A stretch of 14,667 nt of DNA from Acanthaster planci (GCF_001949145.1 NW_019091375.1:3193022-3207688); one strand, 5' to 3'. Positions 1 to 7,689 are shown, counted from the stretch's first letter. The notes: generated from the sequence alone by a model not told the origin. Numbers and translations are program-made.

Positions 1-75
1 AAGGTGTTTGTTGGCGCGGGATTGAAGATGTGTTTGAGCGTAGCCAAACCACTTGCGTGGGCAATGGATGTGTAA
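1..75 (+). other. Open reading frame cut by the window edge, unassigned
   Basis: Frame 1 is open from the first base to a TAA at 73-75 and would encode about 24 residues (it reads KVFVGAGLKMCLSVAKPLA and on). The stretch is GC- and CpG-richer than the following kilobase, which could mean the end of an exon. Against this, the minus strand is also open in several frames over the same bases, so strand and coding status cannot be decided. No splice signal or family was recognised. Treat as a possible exon end only. Confidence 0.12.
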
Positions 76-102
76 AGCGATTTCATCCACGGTGAAAAGA
101 AA

Positions 103-134
103 GTTCGATGAACTGGGAACTCACTTCATCGAAC
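103..134. repeat. Short perfect hairpin, 10-bp arms
   Basis: GTTCGATGAA at 103-112 is the exact reverse complement of TTCATCGAAC at 125-134, with a 12-base loop. No T-run follows, and the surroundings are eukaryotic, so there is no reason to call it a terminator. A hairpin this size can occur by chance in a window of this length. Confidence 0.5.
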
Positions 135-1474
135 ACTGAGACGTAGAGTTTGGTTACATGCATGTACAAGTATGATGTAGTACCCTTGACATACCTAGCT
201 GGGGAGCGAACGGAGGTGTATAGCATGTCGTCAAGGAATTTGGATATCAATTCAGTAGGACAACTTTACAAGCAGACATAATGTAGCGCGTGACAGGAAA
301 ACTCATAAGAGAAATTTGCCACTGCCGAATCTCTTCTCTTGAACACAACGGACGCATCAGTATAATACACACACACGATTACCATCATTCATTGTGCATG
401 TATTTCAACGCAAAAGGGTGACGATTTGTTGTCTATATATGATGATGATAATGATGATGATATCGATGATGATGTTGATGGTTCAATCACCGTGAAGAAA
501 CTTAACATCTAATCACTAAACTGATTTGAACTAAACTTAATGAGCAAAAGAGTTAAAGCTATGCATCATTTAAATTGAAAAAAAGGCAAATTCCCTTATT
601 CTACTTCGAACTTCAAGCTGCAGTATGATGAGCTGACGTGACGAATGACAAAGTGTAGTATAACACTATACGTGAGAATATGAATACGAGCCACCGTAGA
701 TTACTTGTTCACGCTGCTTTATTGCTAACTGTTGTGCTGCTTTGTGCTTTTGCTTTCCGTTATGACTATTTCCATTACTATTTTTCTTTTACAGCTCCAT
801 AGGCACCGGGTCTATCTCCTCTATTACTAAAATTCAACTAAATGAACCCCATTTTTCTTTTCCACTGCAATCTCCCAGTATGACGCTATGAAAGGGGGAA
901 ACTACTGGCAAACTCGTCCACAGTTTGCAGTATCACGAAGACATATCACCTCGTGCTGTAAAGCTAACGCTCAGCCACTCGACCGCTCGCCAAACGCCAA
1001 GAAAAATGAGGATTTAACGCCCCTTTTAGAACTCTTTCTCTCATATTACTCCCAATCCTCTCGGCAAGAACGTTTCGTTCAAACAGCAGCAGCAGATATC
1101 TCAACAGAATGAAAAACAAAAGACTAATGAAAACCATCTAAAGATGTTCCTGAAGATGATCCGAATAAAGAACGAAATATTGAATCAACATGATTTTTAT
1201 CAGTCTTTCTGGATTCTCATATTGAGTTGCCCTGTGGAATCAACAGAGTATACCTAGTCTGCAAAGGTTCAGTTCCGTCATACAATACACTGTCCAGTTC
1301 AAAAAATTGAAAGCGCTCGCAGGCATACATTTTCGGGGAGCCGAGTTTTCAATATCGTTGCCTTAAAGCCAATTTAATAAGTGTGCACTACTCTATTCCG
1401 TTTCGCTGCGACTTCCACCAGGCAGTTTGCAAATTTTCCCCACTGCACTGTTCTTCCTTTTTCCTTACTATTGC
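135..1474. other. No gene recognised; contains one trinucleotide microsatellite
   Basis: No stretch here combines an open frame with credible splice sites. The open frames at 888-1112 and 1383-1616 have no recognisable domain and no flanking splice logic, so they are treated as chance. The only clear structure is the GAT-type microsatellite at 436-482, listed separately. Base composition is AT-rich, with pyrimidine-rich patches near 760-800 and 850-875. Confidence 0.5.
436..482. repeat. (GAT)n / (ATG)n microsatellite, imperfect
   Basis: About 15 near-perfect units of GAT/ATG run through this segment, interrupted by ATA, ATC and GTT variants. The interruptions show that it is an aged repeat. 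It does not lie in a supported coding frame. Confidence 0.85.
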
Positions 1475-1505
1475 CATGGAGGTAGAATCACATTCTACCT
1501 CCATG
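1475..1505. repeat. Perfect 31-base palindrome, 14-bp arms and 3-base loop
   Basis: The left arm CATGGAGGTAGAAT (1475-1488) and right arm ATTCTACCTCCATG (1492-1505) are exact reverse complements around the loop CAC. The same 14-mer as the right arm occurs again at 2421-2434, there without its partner arm. It could be a protein-binding palindrome, a tiny fold-back insertion or a transcribed hairpin. Nothing in the sequence chooses between these. Confidence 0.7.
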
Positions 1506-2186
1506 CTATTGCTGACTTCACGTTTTAATATTTGGGTGCTTGATAAACCCAGCCACCGCCTTGAAGGTCAGTGCAGTGGCAAATCACGAAACCACATGCT
1601 GTCACAGCGCTCGTAAAACCCTGTGGTCATCCCGCTGTTCATGTGCTTGTAATTCGGGGTCTTGAAGGCCACTGTGGGCGTGGAGCAAGGTGAGCATGTG
1701 CACTCTTATTGGCTACGTTCTGGCAGTACAGAGCCATGGCCGCTGTTTCTTTATTGGTCCATTCTGGTTTGTACACGTACCGATGGTCCGTGTGCAATCA
1801 ATTTAATGTCGCTTCTATCAAGAGAGTCCGAGTAATGAGAAAACCTGCCAAAACTGAATTATAATATTGATCAGGTCTATGGAGGGTCTGACATACTTAT
1901 TACTAGGGTCAAAGGGAGATTTCATATTCGCAAATCACATGTTGGTCAAATATCCACCAAAGGGTTCTGCATATACATGTACAATATATGTACTTGAATT
2001 GAGTTCAGTTCACCAAACTTATTTAGCTAGACGGAAGGCAATCTAACTTTACAGAATGCTGACTGAAAGCGGACAAACGAAACGTATGAGCATTTATTAA
2101 TGAAAGAACACAAAAAATGGGGGTTGCCCACTAGCTAGCTATGCTAGCTCCATCTACTTGTCCACCGGCACACAAGTACGAACCAT
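1506..2186. other. No gene recognised; two ATTGG boxes and TACATGTA words
   Basis: No supported exon lies here. Two ATTGG (inverted CCAAT) boxes at 1708-1712 and 1753-1757 sit in similar contexts (TATTGG followed closely by TTCTGG), making a loose direct repeat about 45 bases apart. They lie over 400 bases before the possible first exon at 2187, so a promoter role is only a guess. A short CTAGCTAGC-type palindromic patch occurs around 2132-2150. Confidence 0.35.
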
Positions 2187-2306
2187 ATGGCTTCGCCCTT
2201 GGCAGGAAATTACAACAGCTCAAATTTCTTCATCGGAATAAGTGGTCGGACATTTCAACAAGGAAAAAAACTGGCCTCCTCTCAGGCAAGAACCATTTTC
2301 TCGAAG
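2187..2306 (+). CDS. Possible first coding exon, product unknown
   Basis: An ATG at 2187 opens 40 codons (MASPLAGNYNSSNFF at the start, ending RTIFSK) that stop exactly at a consensus donor, AAG|GTAAGT, with the GT at 2307. The exon would end in phase 0. The peptide is rich in Ser, Asn and Ala and shows no membrane segment or recognisable domain. The frame stays open without splicing to 2435, but the donor is so close to consensus that a splice is the better reading. I found no downstream acceptor in matching phase that I would defend, so the rest of the gene is missing from this model. It may be a chance donor after a chance ATG. Confidence 0.28.
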
Positions 2307-2537
2307 GTAAGTAGTACGCATGGTCCATATCATAATGACCTCACGACCGTGCGGCGATTTCGCGCGTCCCAAGACTGTACACGTTGCCTCGTGCAACGCA
2401 CCATATTACACCATGATGTGATTCTACCTCCATGATCACACCAACATGTGATACAACACCATGTTACACAGTAAGCCAGCTCTTAAGACGGCGAGGCTAC
2501 GAACTGGGTTCGCTTTGTGGCGCAGTCTTGGAAGGCT

Positions 2538-2629
2538 CGTTGAAAAATGCGACACACGTTGAAAATGCGATGCCCGTTGAAAAATGCGACGCCCGTCGAA
2601 AAATGCGACGTCCGTCGAAAAATGCGACT
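2538..2629. repeat. 19-bp minisatellite, five units
   Basis: Five consecutive units of a 19-base motif, consensus CGTYGAAAAATGCGACGYC, start at 2538, 2557, 2575, 2594 and 2613. The second unit is one base short and the fifth is partial. Units three to five are the most alike, as expected of recent slippage or unequal exchange. Each unit carries two or more CpGs, making this one of the most CpG-dense spots in the window. Because 19 is not a multiple of three, the repeat shifts frame from unit to unit, so a conserved protein repeat is unlikely. Confidence 0.9.
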
Positions 2630-2918
2630 GGCAGATATGGAACACCATGCGTACCTAAGCTGGATCGAGCTCATCTCCGACAACCACGTGTCCTCATTGC
2701 AACAGATCTGTCTGCAGAGCAAGGATCGGACTTTTAAGTTTCACCTTCGCTCTCACAACACCCAGCGATCACGATGGTACCGGTACAAGTCGTGGTCCTC
2801 TTCGCCAGCGAACATCAAGCACCATCGCGAGTTTCCAGCCTCTTGTAGGCTTGGCCTTCATATACACATATGCAAAATGCGAGGGCAGTGGGCATGGTGG
2901 AGAAGATTTGAACATTGA
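2547..2918 (+). other. Long open frame overlapping the minisatellite, coding status unclear
   Basis: This frame is open for 123 codons. The part after the minisatellite (from about 2638, MEHHAYLSWIELISDN onward) is GC-richer than its surroundings and has a varied composition ending in a basic, Trp-rich tail. A possible acceptor, CTGGCAG, precedes it at 2635. No domain was recognised, and the opposite strand carries shorter overlapping frames. It may be a real exon of an unknown gene, or an open frame made likely by the stop-poor GC-rich sequence. Confidence 0.18.
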
Positions 2919-3046
2919 AACAGTCTTGTCGGGACAACAGCCACATCCTAGTTAGGCCTACATGTACAGTACTTGTTGAGAATGTGAGTAAAATAATCAC
3001 ACAGTGGACCTTATAATTACCCCTAGAACTCTTGCATTCGGTGAAT

Positions 3047-3140
3047 GATGAACCCAGAGTTGAAGTCAGGCCTTGGGCAACATCCTGAACAGTAAGGCAC
3101 TACTTCATGTTCCTAGCTCTATGGCAGGCCTGGGTTCATC
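3047..3140. repeat. 94-bp interval bounded by perfect 11-bp inverted repeats
   Basis: GATGAACCCAG at 3047-3057 and CTGGGTTCATC at 3130-3140 are exact reverse complements. Inside them, AGGCC words occur on both sides, but the arms do not pair convincingly beyond the outer 11 bases. The size resembles the fold-back elements just downstream, but the terminal sequence differs. This could be an old, unrelated miniature element or chance. Confidence 0.35.
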
Positions 3141-3148
3141 TTTTTGAT

Positions 3149-3179
3149 TACTCCCAGAACTGTGGGGCCCAATGTCCGC
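3149..3179 (+). repeat. Solo half of the CCCCCAGAACTG fold-back family
   Basis: TACTCCCAGAACTGTGGGGC followed by CCAATGTCCGC matches the left arm of the complete copies downstream with a few substitutions. No matching right arm lies within the next 200 bases. It is therefore a truncated copy, or one whose partner arm was deleted. Confidence 0.6.
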
Positions 3180-3358
3180 TGTGGCATTTTGAGACATGAG
3201 AAGTGCCCTGCAATTATACGGGAGAAACCCTCCGTTTGCAGTGGTTGCACTTTCTGAAGCAAATTTTCCTCTTAATTAAGGGGTTAAAACCCTATAGCTA
3301 ACTATAGTATATGGAACTATCATGACTATGGCTGAGGCACAAGTACCATGAGTAGGTC

Positions 3359-3440
3359 TACCCCCAGAACTGTAGAGTCCAATGTCTGCTCCTCTCCCAT
3401 GAGGGGAGAGGAGACTTGTCGGACCCCAGTTCTGGGGGCA
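3359..3440. mobile_element. TA-bounded fold-back element, copy 1 (82 bp)
   Basis: The left arm starts TACCCCCAGAACTG (3359 on). The right arm ends GGACCCCAGTTCTGGGGG at 3421-3438. The interior also pairs: GTCTGCTCCTCTCCC on the left faces GGGGAGAGGAGAC on the right around a loop near ATGA at 3399-3402. Nearly the whole element can therefore fold into one hairpin with small bulges. The right terminal TA has changed to CA. No coding capacity exists, so it would depend on an enzyme supplied elsewhere. TA at the ends is the pattern known for Tc1/mariner-type miniature elements; that assignment is an inference. Confidence 0.7.
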
Positions 3441-3520
3441 GGGCACAAGTGTATTTTGTAGCATTTAACCTATATTATTGGCACAAAATGAGGTTTTTCT
3501 ACTATCCTCACTTGTCATCC

Positions 3521-3613
3521 TACCCCCAGAACTGTGGGGTCCACCCTGCCAAGTTCCGTCTGCCCCGATGTCCGCCCTGCTGTGCGAACATGGGACCCCA
3601 CAGTTCTGGGGAT
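3521..3613. mobile_element. TA-bounded fold-back element, copy 2 (about 93 bp)
   Basis: The left arm TACCCCCAGAACTGTGGGGT (3521 on) pairs perfectly over 19 bases with the right arm GGACCCCACAGTTCTGGGG at 3593-3611. The interior pairs only weakly. The right end is degraded after GGGG to ATT, so the terminal TA is not intact. Size and arm sequence place it in the same family as the copies at 3359, 3666 and 3716. Confidence 0.7.
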
Positions 3614-3665
3614 TCTACCATACCTGAATGATCTACACACATCTACATTCTCTGTGGCCGTACTT

Positions 3666-3836
3666 TACCCCCAGAACTGTGGGGTCCGACGTCCACCCAC
3701 TTCCACAGCAGGGCGTACCCCCAGAACTGTGGGGTCCGACGTCCGTCCTGCTCATAGGAGCGGAACAGATGTCGGACTGCGCAGTTCTGGGGGTAAGCAG
3801 GGTGGACATTGGACCCCATGCACAGTTCTGGGGGTA
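3666..3836. mobile_element. TA-bounded fold-back element, copy 3 (outer, interrupted by copy 4)
   Basis: The left arm begins TACCCCCAGAACTGTGGGGT at 3666. The right arm ends CACAGTTCTGGGGGTA at 3821-3836. Both terminal TA dinucleotides are present. Between the arms lies the complete copy 4 (3716-3795). Without that insert, the outer element would be about 91 bp, the size of copy 2. Extra inner matches, such as GTCCACCC on the left against GGGTGGAC on the right, confirm that the outer arms belong together. The right arm carries an ATGCA-like insertion relative to the left arm. Confidence 0.72.
3716..3795. mobile_element. TA-bounded fold-back element, copy 4 (80 bp, nested in copy 3)
   Basis: It begins TACCCCCAGAACTGTGGGGT at 3716 and ends CAGTTCTGGGGGTA at 3795, with TA at both ends. 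The two halves pair along nearly the whole length: the left GTCCGACGTCCGTCCTGCTC faces the right half ending ATGTCGGAC. It splits copy 3, so copy 4 came later. That is direct positional evidence that the family has moved as a discrete unit, provided gene conversion or local duplication is excluded. Confidence 0.75.
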
Positions 3837-5606
3837 GTCGTATGATGGCGTACATGTAGGTCATGTGACAACAGGTGCAGCGTATTCACGCAATGAATGT
3901 CTATGTTGATTTGGATACCAGTCCCCATATTTCCGACCACTCTCCTTCAGATGATGTATAGAGACAGGTTTATCTGTGTAATTAGTAATTTGATTTAAAA
4001 TACCAAAAACACCTGAAGGAACCAGGAAATGAATATTTCTTAGAATCACGTTTTTTTGGATCTCTGTACTCTTCTTCCATGTACATGTATGAAGACTGCT
4101 TGACATCTCTTTTGAGTTACATGTATGTGAACTGAATGGTGTACTTTTTGAAACATTAAAAATTAACCAAGCATTTCTTGACAAGTGAGGGCGCTTTTGC
4201 TTTGATGCCAATCCAGGAAGACATGGTTCAGGTTGCATATTTTCGTGTTCAAATTGTGAACCCCAAATTTGCTATCTGGGAACATTTCTGTGAAAAGGAT
4301 TTTTGCTGGAGTATTGCCAAATGCTTACACAGCAATAAATTGTTAAAGAAAATGAAATCTGCCATAACAGTGGCTAAAAAATCTAGACAACAGTAGTTAA
4401 TTTAGAGACATTGAGATTAACATTGAGATTCAGCTCCTTGGACGACATCATAGTTCTGCTCATGAATATGCAAATATGCATTATCATAAAACCAAACAAA
4501 CATCAAAGTATGGGTTATAATTGCAAAACAAACATTTTAAATGATGTTAATTGAAACCCATAGGTGCAATTTCGAGGGTTTTTAGTTAAATGAATAAAAA
4601 TATTTCTTATTTGCTGATTCCTTTAAACATTGCCTACCGGTAAGCCGAGGTGAAATATTGCTAGGTGTACACGTACATGTATGCAACACAGCATGTACAT
4701 GTACAATGTGCTTTTGTACATGTACAGTACATAGAGTTCCTCTACGCTTGACGTGCAGGTACCAAGGGTAATATGCATAAACTTATGAACATATTGTACC
4801 AGTTTAAAAGTGAACTCAAAGTTTTGAAAAAAGACCCTCAAAGTTCACTGGAGTGGAACTTTTTATGGAAAATGCATGTACAAGTGGAAACTACCGCATT
4901 TAAATCAAGTTGATTAAATCAGTCAACCATGCTGAAGTGCCGAAACTTTCTTGATTGGTTGCATTATTTGCCGACATGACAAAAAGAACCAATTGAACGA
5001 GAGTCACAACATGGACCCTTGATGTCCTGTCAAGGAAATTAATCTTGCAATACCAGTACATTATGGAACAGCATCGCAAAAAGTGCTGGGCTTAACTTAA
5101 TATTTTGTAACCCCACCAAACCCATGTGCTTTTTGTTATCCAGCTTGGCCCAAAGGTAATCTAAGCTAGCCCCAACCAAAGAATCCTACCTCCCCCCCAG
5201 CCACCCACACATCTGTGGTGGCTCTCTGTTACTACCAGAATTAGAAGCCATGCTGGTGGCTCAAAGCTTGGGTTGCATGCATCATTGACCTACATGTATA
5301 CAGTATCATGATTTGCCAAATACTCTATGCATAAATTTGCCCGTGCCATGCTCAAACTTAAGACCATGAACATGTGTGTGAGGGCTACTCCTTGGATACG
5401 TTTACAGATACGAGTACGAGAGATATCGTAGTGCCTGGTCGGCTTCATCTCTTGTAAAGGATCATAGAGAGAGGAAAAGAGGTTGGAGGTGGGAATTAAC
5501 GTCCAATGTACGGTACCATTTCATTGGTTAAATTTCATGTGTTTTTATTAGGCCCTAGACATCTGGACATGGGTATTTGTGGCAAGTGTCCTGGCACTAA
5601 TTAATT
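3837..5606. other. No gene recognised; AT-rich with TACATGTA clusters
   Basis: Open frames at 3861-4238 (minus) and 4178-4396 (plus) show no domain and no convincing splice context. The plus frame is rich in Lys, Phe and Ile, as expected of chance frames in AT-rich DNA. Visible structure: TACATGTA words (for example 4078-4085 and the cluster at 4666-4734), a small hairpin AGCCACCCACACA/TGTGGTGGCT near 5199-5223, and an 8-bp AGTGAACT/AGTTCACT inverted pair near 4809-4846. Confidence 0.45.
4666..4734. repeat. Cluster of GTACATGTAC palindromic words
   Basis: Several overlapping copies of the self-complementary words TACATGTA and GTACATGTAC, with variants such as GTACACGTAC, occur in about 70 bases. 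Similar clusters occur at 6469-6495 and 7538-7590, and single copies are spread across the window. The word is too common here to be a gene-specific site and looks like a genome-wide low-complexity habit. Confidence 0.75.
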
Positions 5607-5687
5607 ATGAAAGAGATTTTGTCACAAGAAAATAGTATCAGCCGTGTCTGCCACTGTACATGCATTTTTGCTTTTACATTTACTGAG

Positions 5688-5798
5688 TTGAAAAAGTCAG
5701 CCAGCTCCCCGTCTTTTGCCACCAGTGGATCCATCAAAGTGCAGTTCCCACCAAAGGAACCTCAGTTGCTGGAAAAGTTGCACCCTCTTTTGGTGTAG
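5688..5798 (+). CDS. Possible coding exon, product unknown
   Basis: After a pyrimidine-rich stretch ending ACTGAG (AG at 5686-5687), the frame reads LKKSASSPSFATSGSIKVQF, then PPKEPQLLEKLHPLLV, and ends in TAG at 5796-5798. The frame is also open upstream to an ATG at 5607. The composition (Ser/Pro/Lys linker, then a Leu-rich amphipathic end) looks more like protein than the neighbouring chance frames. A weak donor GGT|GTAGCT at 5795 would put it in phase with the candidate exon at 6821, but that donor is poor. It could instead be a terminal exon ending in the TAG. No family was recognised. Confidence 0.22.
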   Translation: MKKSASSPSFATSGSIKVQFPPKEPQLLEKLHPLLV

Positions 5799-6213
5799 CT
5801 CAGGGCTCTTGAACTGAATTGCAGGAGAAATGTTGTGAATCCTTTGAAATTGTACAAACACTTTCCTATACACATGCATTGTAACTTAGTAGGATTATCC
5901 ACCCCCAGTTGGAACTCTAACCAGCACACCAGCACAAGAGAGATGGGCTGGGAGGAAGTTCCCAACCTGTTTGTGTACCCGTTGTAATGCACAGTACACA
6001 AGAGACAAGCTCAGAATGTCCCATACTAAATGTGCATAAAACTTGCATGCACAAGATGACTCCTCACTGAAGGATTATTGTTACAACACCCCATGCTCCT
6101 ACTCATAACAGATTCCCCCAAACTTGGAAGAAACTGGAATGCTCAAATGGATTTATGATTCATGTGTTACTCCAATATAGCAAAGGTCAAATGTCAGTTT
6201 GCAATGGATTTAT
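5799..6213. other. No gene recognised
   Basis: Two minus-strand open frames (5697-5879 and 5762-6001) overlap in different frames and carry no recognisable motif, so both are treated as chance. No repeat or regulatory structure stood out. Confidence 0.45.
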
Positions 6214-6362
6214 AATACAGACAATTTTACAATAGTGCACCCCCAAGAGTTTGCAGCGCATTGGCCAATCGCAACACGCGAAATCTGTCGACCCTTTCCA
6301 AACGCGCATTGGCCAACGTATTGCAAACTCTTGGAGGAGCACTATTGTGAATCGTCCGTATT
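6214..6362. mobile_element. 149-bp fold-back (MITE-like) element with 59-bp arms
   Basis: The left arm 6214-6272 and right arm 6304-6362 are near-complementary over about 59 bases. Shared blocks read AATAC(A/G)GAC, ACAATAGTGC, CAAGAGTTTGCA and TTGGCCAAT. The spacer is about 31 bases and CpG-rich. Each arm holds a TTGGCCAA core (6261-6268; the right arm reads ATTGGCCAAC), itself a palindrome containing a CCAAT box on either strand. No coding capacity. The arms differ from the 3.1-3.8 kb family, so this is a separate family. Flanking duplications were not clear. Confidence 0.75.
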
Positions 6363-6468
6363 GTTCACATACATGTACATGTATAAATGTGTTGCTTGAA
6401 TATTTTCAGTGATTTGCTTATGCCACAGAAACACATGTACTTGTAGTTTATAGTATACAGTAGCTAGC

Positions 6469-6495
6469 ATGTACATGACCTACATGTACATGACC
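6469..6495 (+). repeat. Tandem pair of CATGTACATGACC
   Basis: CATGTACATGACC occurs twice in direct tandem with two bases between, part of the wider TACATGTA habit of this window. It falls 330 bases upstream of the candidate plus-strand exons. Confidence 0.7.
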
Positions 6496-6820
6496 AGTAG
6501 TTGGTGTGAGGTGTCCAGAAGTTAGCAAGAACATGGACAGACATGTCCTCAAGTGGAGTCTACATGCATTGACTACTCAGAATGTTTGAAATATGACATC
6601 CCAGTATTGTTTGCTCATATTTCAGTTATGCCTCCTTGAAGTTGAAATTGTATTTTGCATTCAGAAAAGTGACATCCTGGAATGAACTTGAATTCTGGGG
6701 AGTTTAAAAACAAACCCGAAAACTGAAAAGCCGGGCCCATGTGAAGTGTGGCAGTTTCACTTGTCAGCAGATTTACTAAACTTTATGTAATGTATGCATT
6801 TTACCATATTGTTCTTGCAG

Positions 6821-7242
6821 CATGACTGATGACAACGGCAACCTGGCACCGTATGTGTATGTACTGTGTGTATGGCAACTGTTCGCAGACATACATGTAT
6901 AGTGTACTCTAGGAATTAATCCAGGCTGCAGTCAGCACCACAGCCAGTTACCCAGTAACTGATCATCAGGAGAAAGCCTGGTAGACTCGGATCTTGGTGT
7001 GTTCAGTCTCCTACAACCTCTGAGTCAGTTTAACCATGATGGCGATGGACTTCCTCTGCTGCCTGTCAAGTTCGACGTGGAAGGAAAGGTCATGCTTATT
7101 GGCAATCGCAGGTGAGTGAAATCATCTACGGGACAATGTCAGTTGTGATGGACGGGGTACAGTACTGATGTCTTATGCTCTGACATTTATTTTCTTCAGG
7201 CTTATAGTGAGCTCAAATTGCTTGAAAATGTCAGCAAAGTGA
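6821..7242 (+). CDS. Candidate 3' end of a spliced gene, three exons, product unknown
   Basis: Exon 1 (6821-6850) follows an acceptor, TTCTTGCAG, and ends at the donor GTATGT; it reads MTDDNGNLAP if its ATG at 6822 is in frame. Exon 2 ends at 7111 in an excellent donor, CAG|GTGAGT. Its start is either 6977 (after AAAG, in phase with exon 1) or 6970 (after ATCAG, a better-looking site but out of phase). It reads LVDSDLGVFSLLQPLSQFN, then HDGDGLPLLPVKFDVEGK. Exon 3 starts at 7200 after TTTATTTTCTTCAG and continues in phase to a TGA at 7240-7242. Introns would be about 126 and 88 bases. The DGDG stretch recalls calcium-binding loops of EF-hand or FG-GAP type, but one loop is not enough to assign a family. 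AATAAA lies 160 bases after the stop. Exon 2 is the best supported part. Confidence 0.42.
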
Positions 7243-7403
7243 TCTCTCACTCTCTAGTTTTGGAGGCCATCGATCTCCTTGCATTTGGTTGCCCCTTTTT
7301 TGTCATATGCACGATGTCCAGTCATAAACACAGGATCTGCATTACCAGTACATGTAGCAATATCCTTTTCATTACAGACACCTGTTTGTCATTGCAATAT
7401 TTC

Positions 7404-7409
7404 AATAAA
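7404..7409 (+). terminator. AATAAA polyadenylation signal candidate
   Basis: AATAAA lies about 160 bases downstream of the TGA at 7240-7242. The sequence shortly after it is T-rich, as expected of a cleavage region. The hexamer is common by chance in AT-rich DNA, so its support comes only from its place after the candidate gene end. Confidence 0.3.
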
Positions 7410-7537
7410 AAATCTGTTTCTCATTTAGTTCTTCGTTGCATAGCATTGCCTTCAATTTGTAAATGAAAAAATCCCAGCCCATGTGCATGGAACTTGAAGG
7501 ATCCAACTCTGTCCAGTGTAGACATCAACATTATGTT

Positions 7538-7590
7538 TGTACATGTGTGTGTTGGCACACGTACATGTACTGTTCATATACATGTACCTG
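7538..7590. repeat. Cluster of TACATGTA-type palindromic words
   Basis: GTACATGTGTG, CACACGTACATGTAC and ATACATGTACC lie within about 50 bases. This is the same low-complexity word family as at 4666-4734. It falls in the possible long intron or downstream region of the plus-strand candidate gene. Confidence 0.7.
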
Positions 7591-7636
7591 TGCATGGTAA
7601 TAATAACTTTTTCCTTTCTTTTTTGTTCATTTTCAG

Positions 7637-7689
7637 TACAGTTGAGGTACTTTTCCAACACACTAGATGATCCTGATGGCTCTGTGTGA
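7637..7689 (+). CDS. Possible alternative terminal exon
   Basis: A very strong acceptor precedes this point: a long pyrimidine tract (7610-7634) ending ATTTTCAG. One frame then reads QLRYFSNTLDDPDGSV and stops at TGA 7687-7689. That frame is not in phase with the exon ending at 7111; in phase, the reading would be TVEVLFQHTR with a stop at 7668-7670. The acceptor is convincing but the partner exon is not established. It may be the last exon of another isoform. Confidence 0.2.

Noticed and set aside
2436-2722. Minus-strand open frames with repeated SHFS/RRIF peptide pattern
   Set aside because: The peptide repetition is only translation of the 19-bp minisatellite in shifting frames. There is no sign of a conserved protein repeat.
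3416-3940. Several overlapping open frames on both strands
   Set aside because: All are translations of the fold-back elements. The recurring peptides (PQNCGV, PELWGP and similar) come from the repeated DNA arm.
4178-4396. 72-codon plus-strand frame ending in a Lys-rich tail
   Set aside because: It has no splice sites, no domain and AT-driven composition. It could be an exon but nothing positive supports it.
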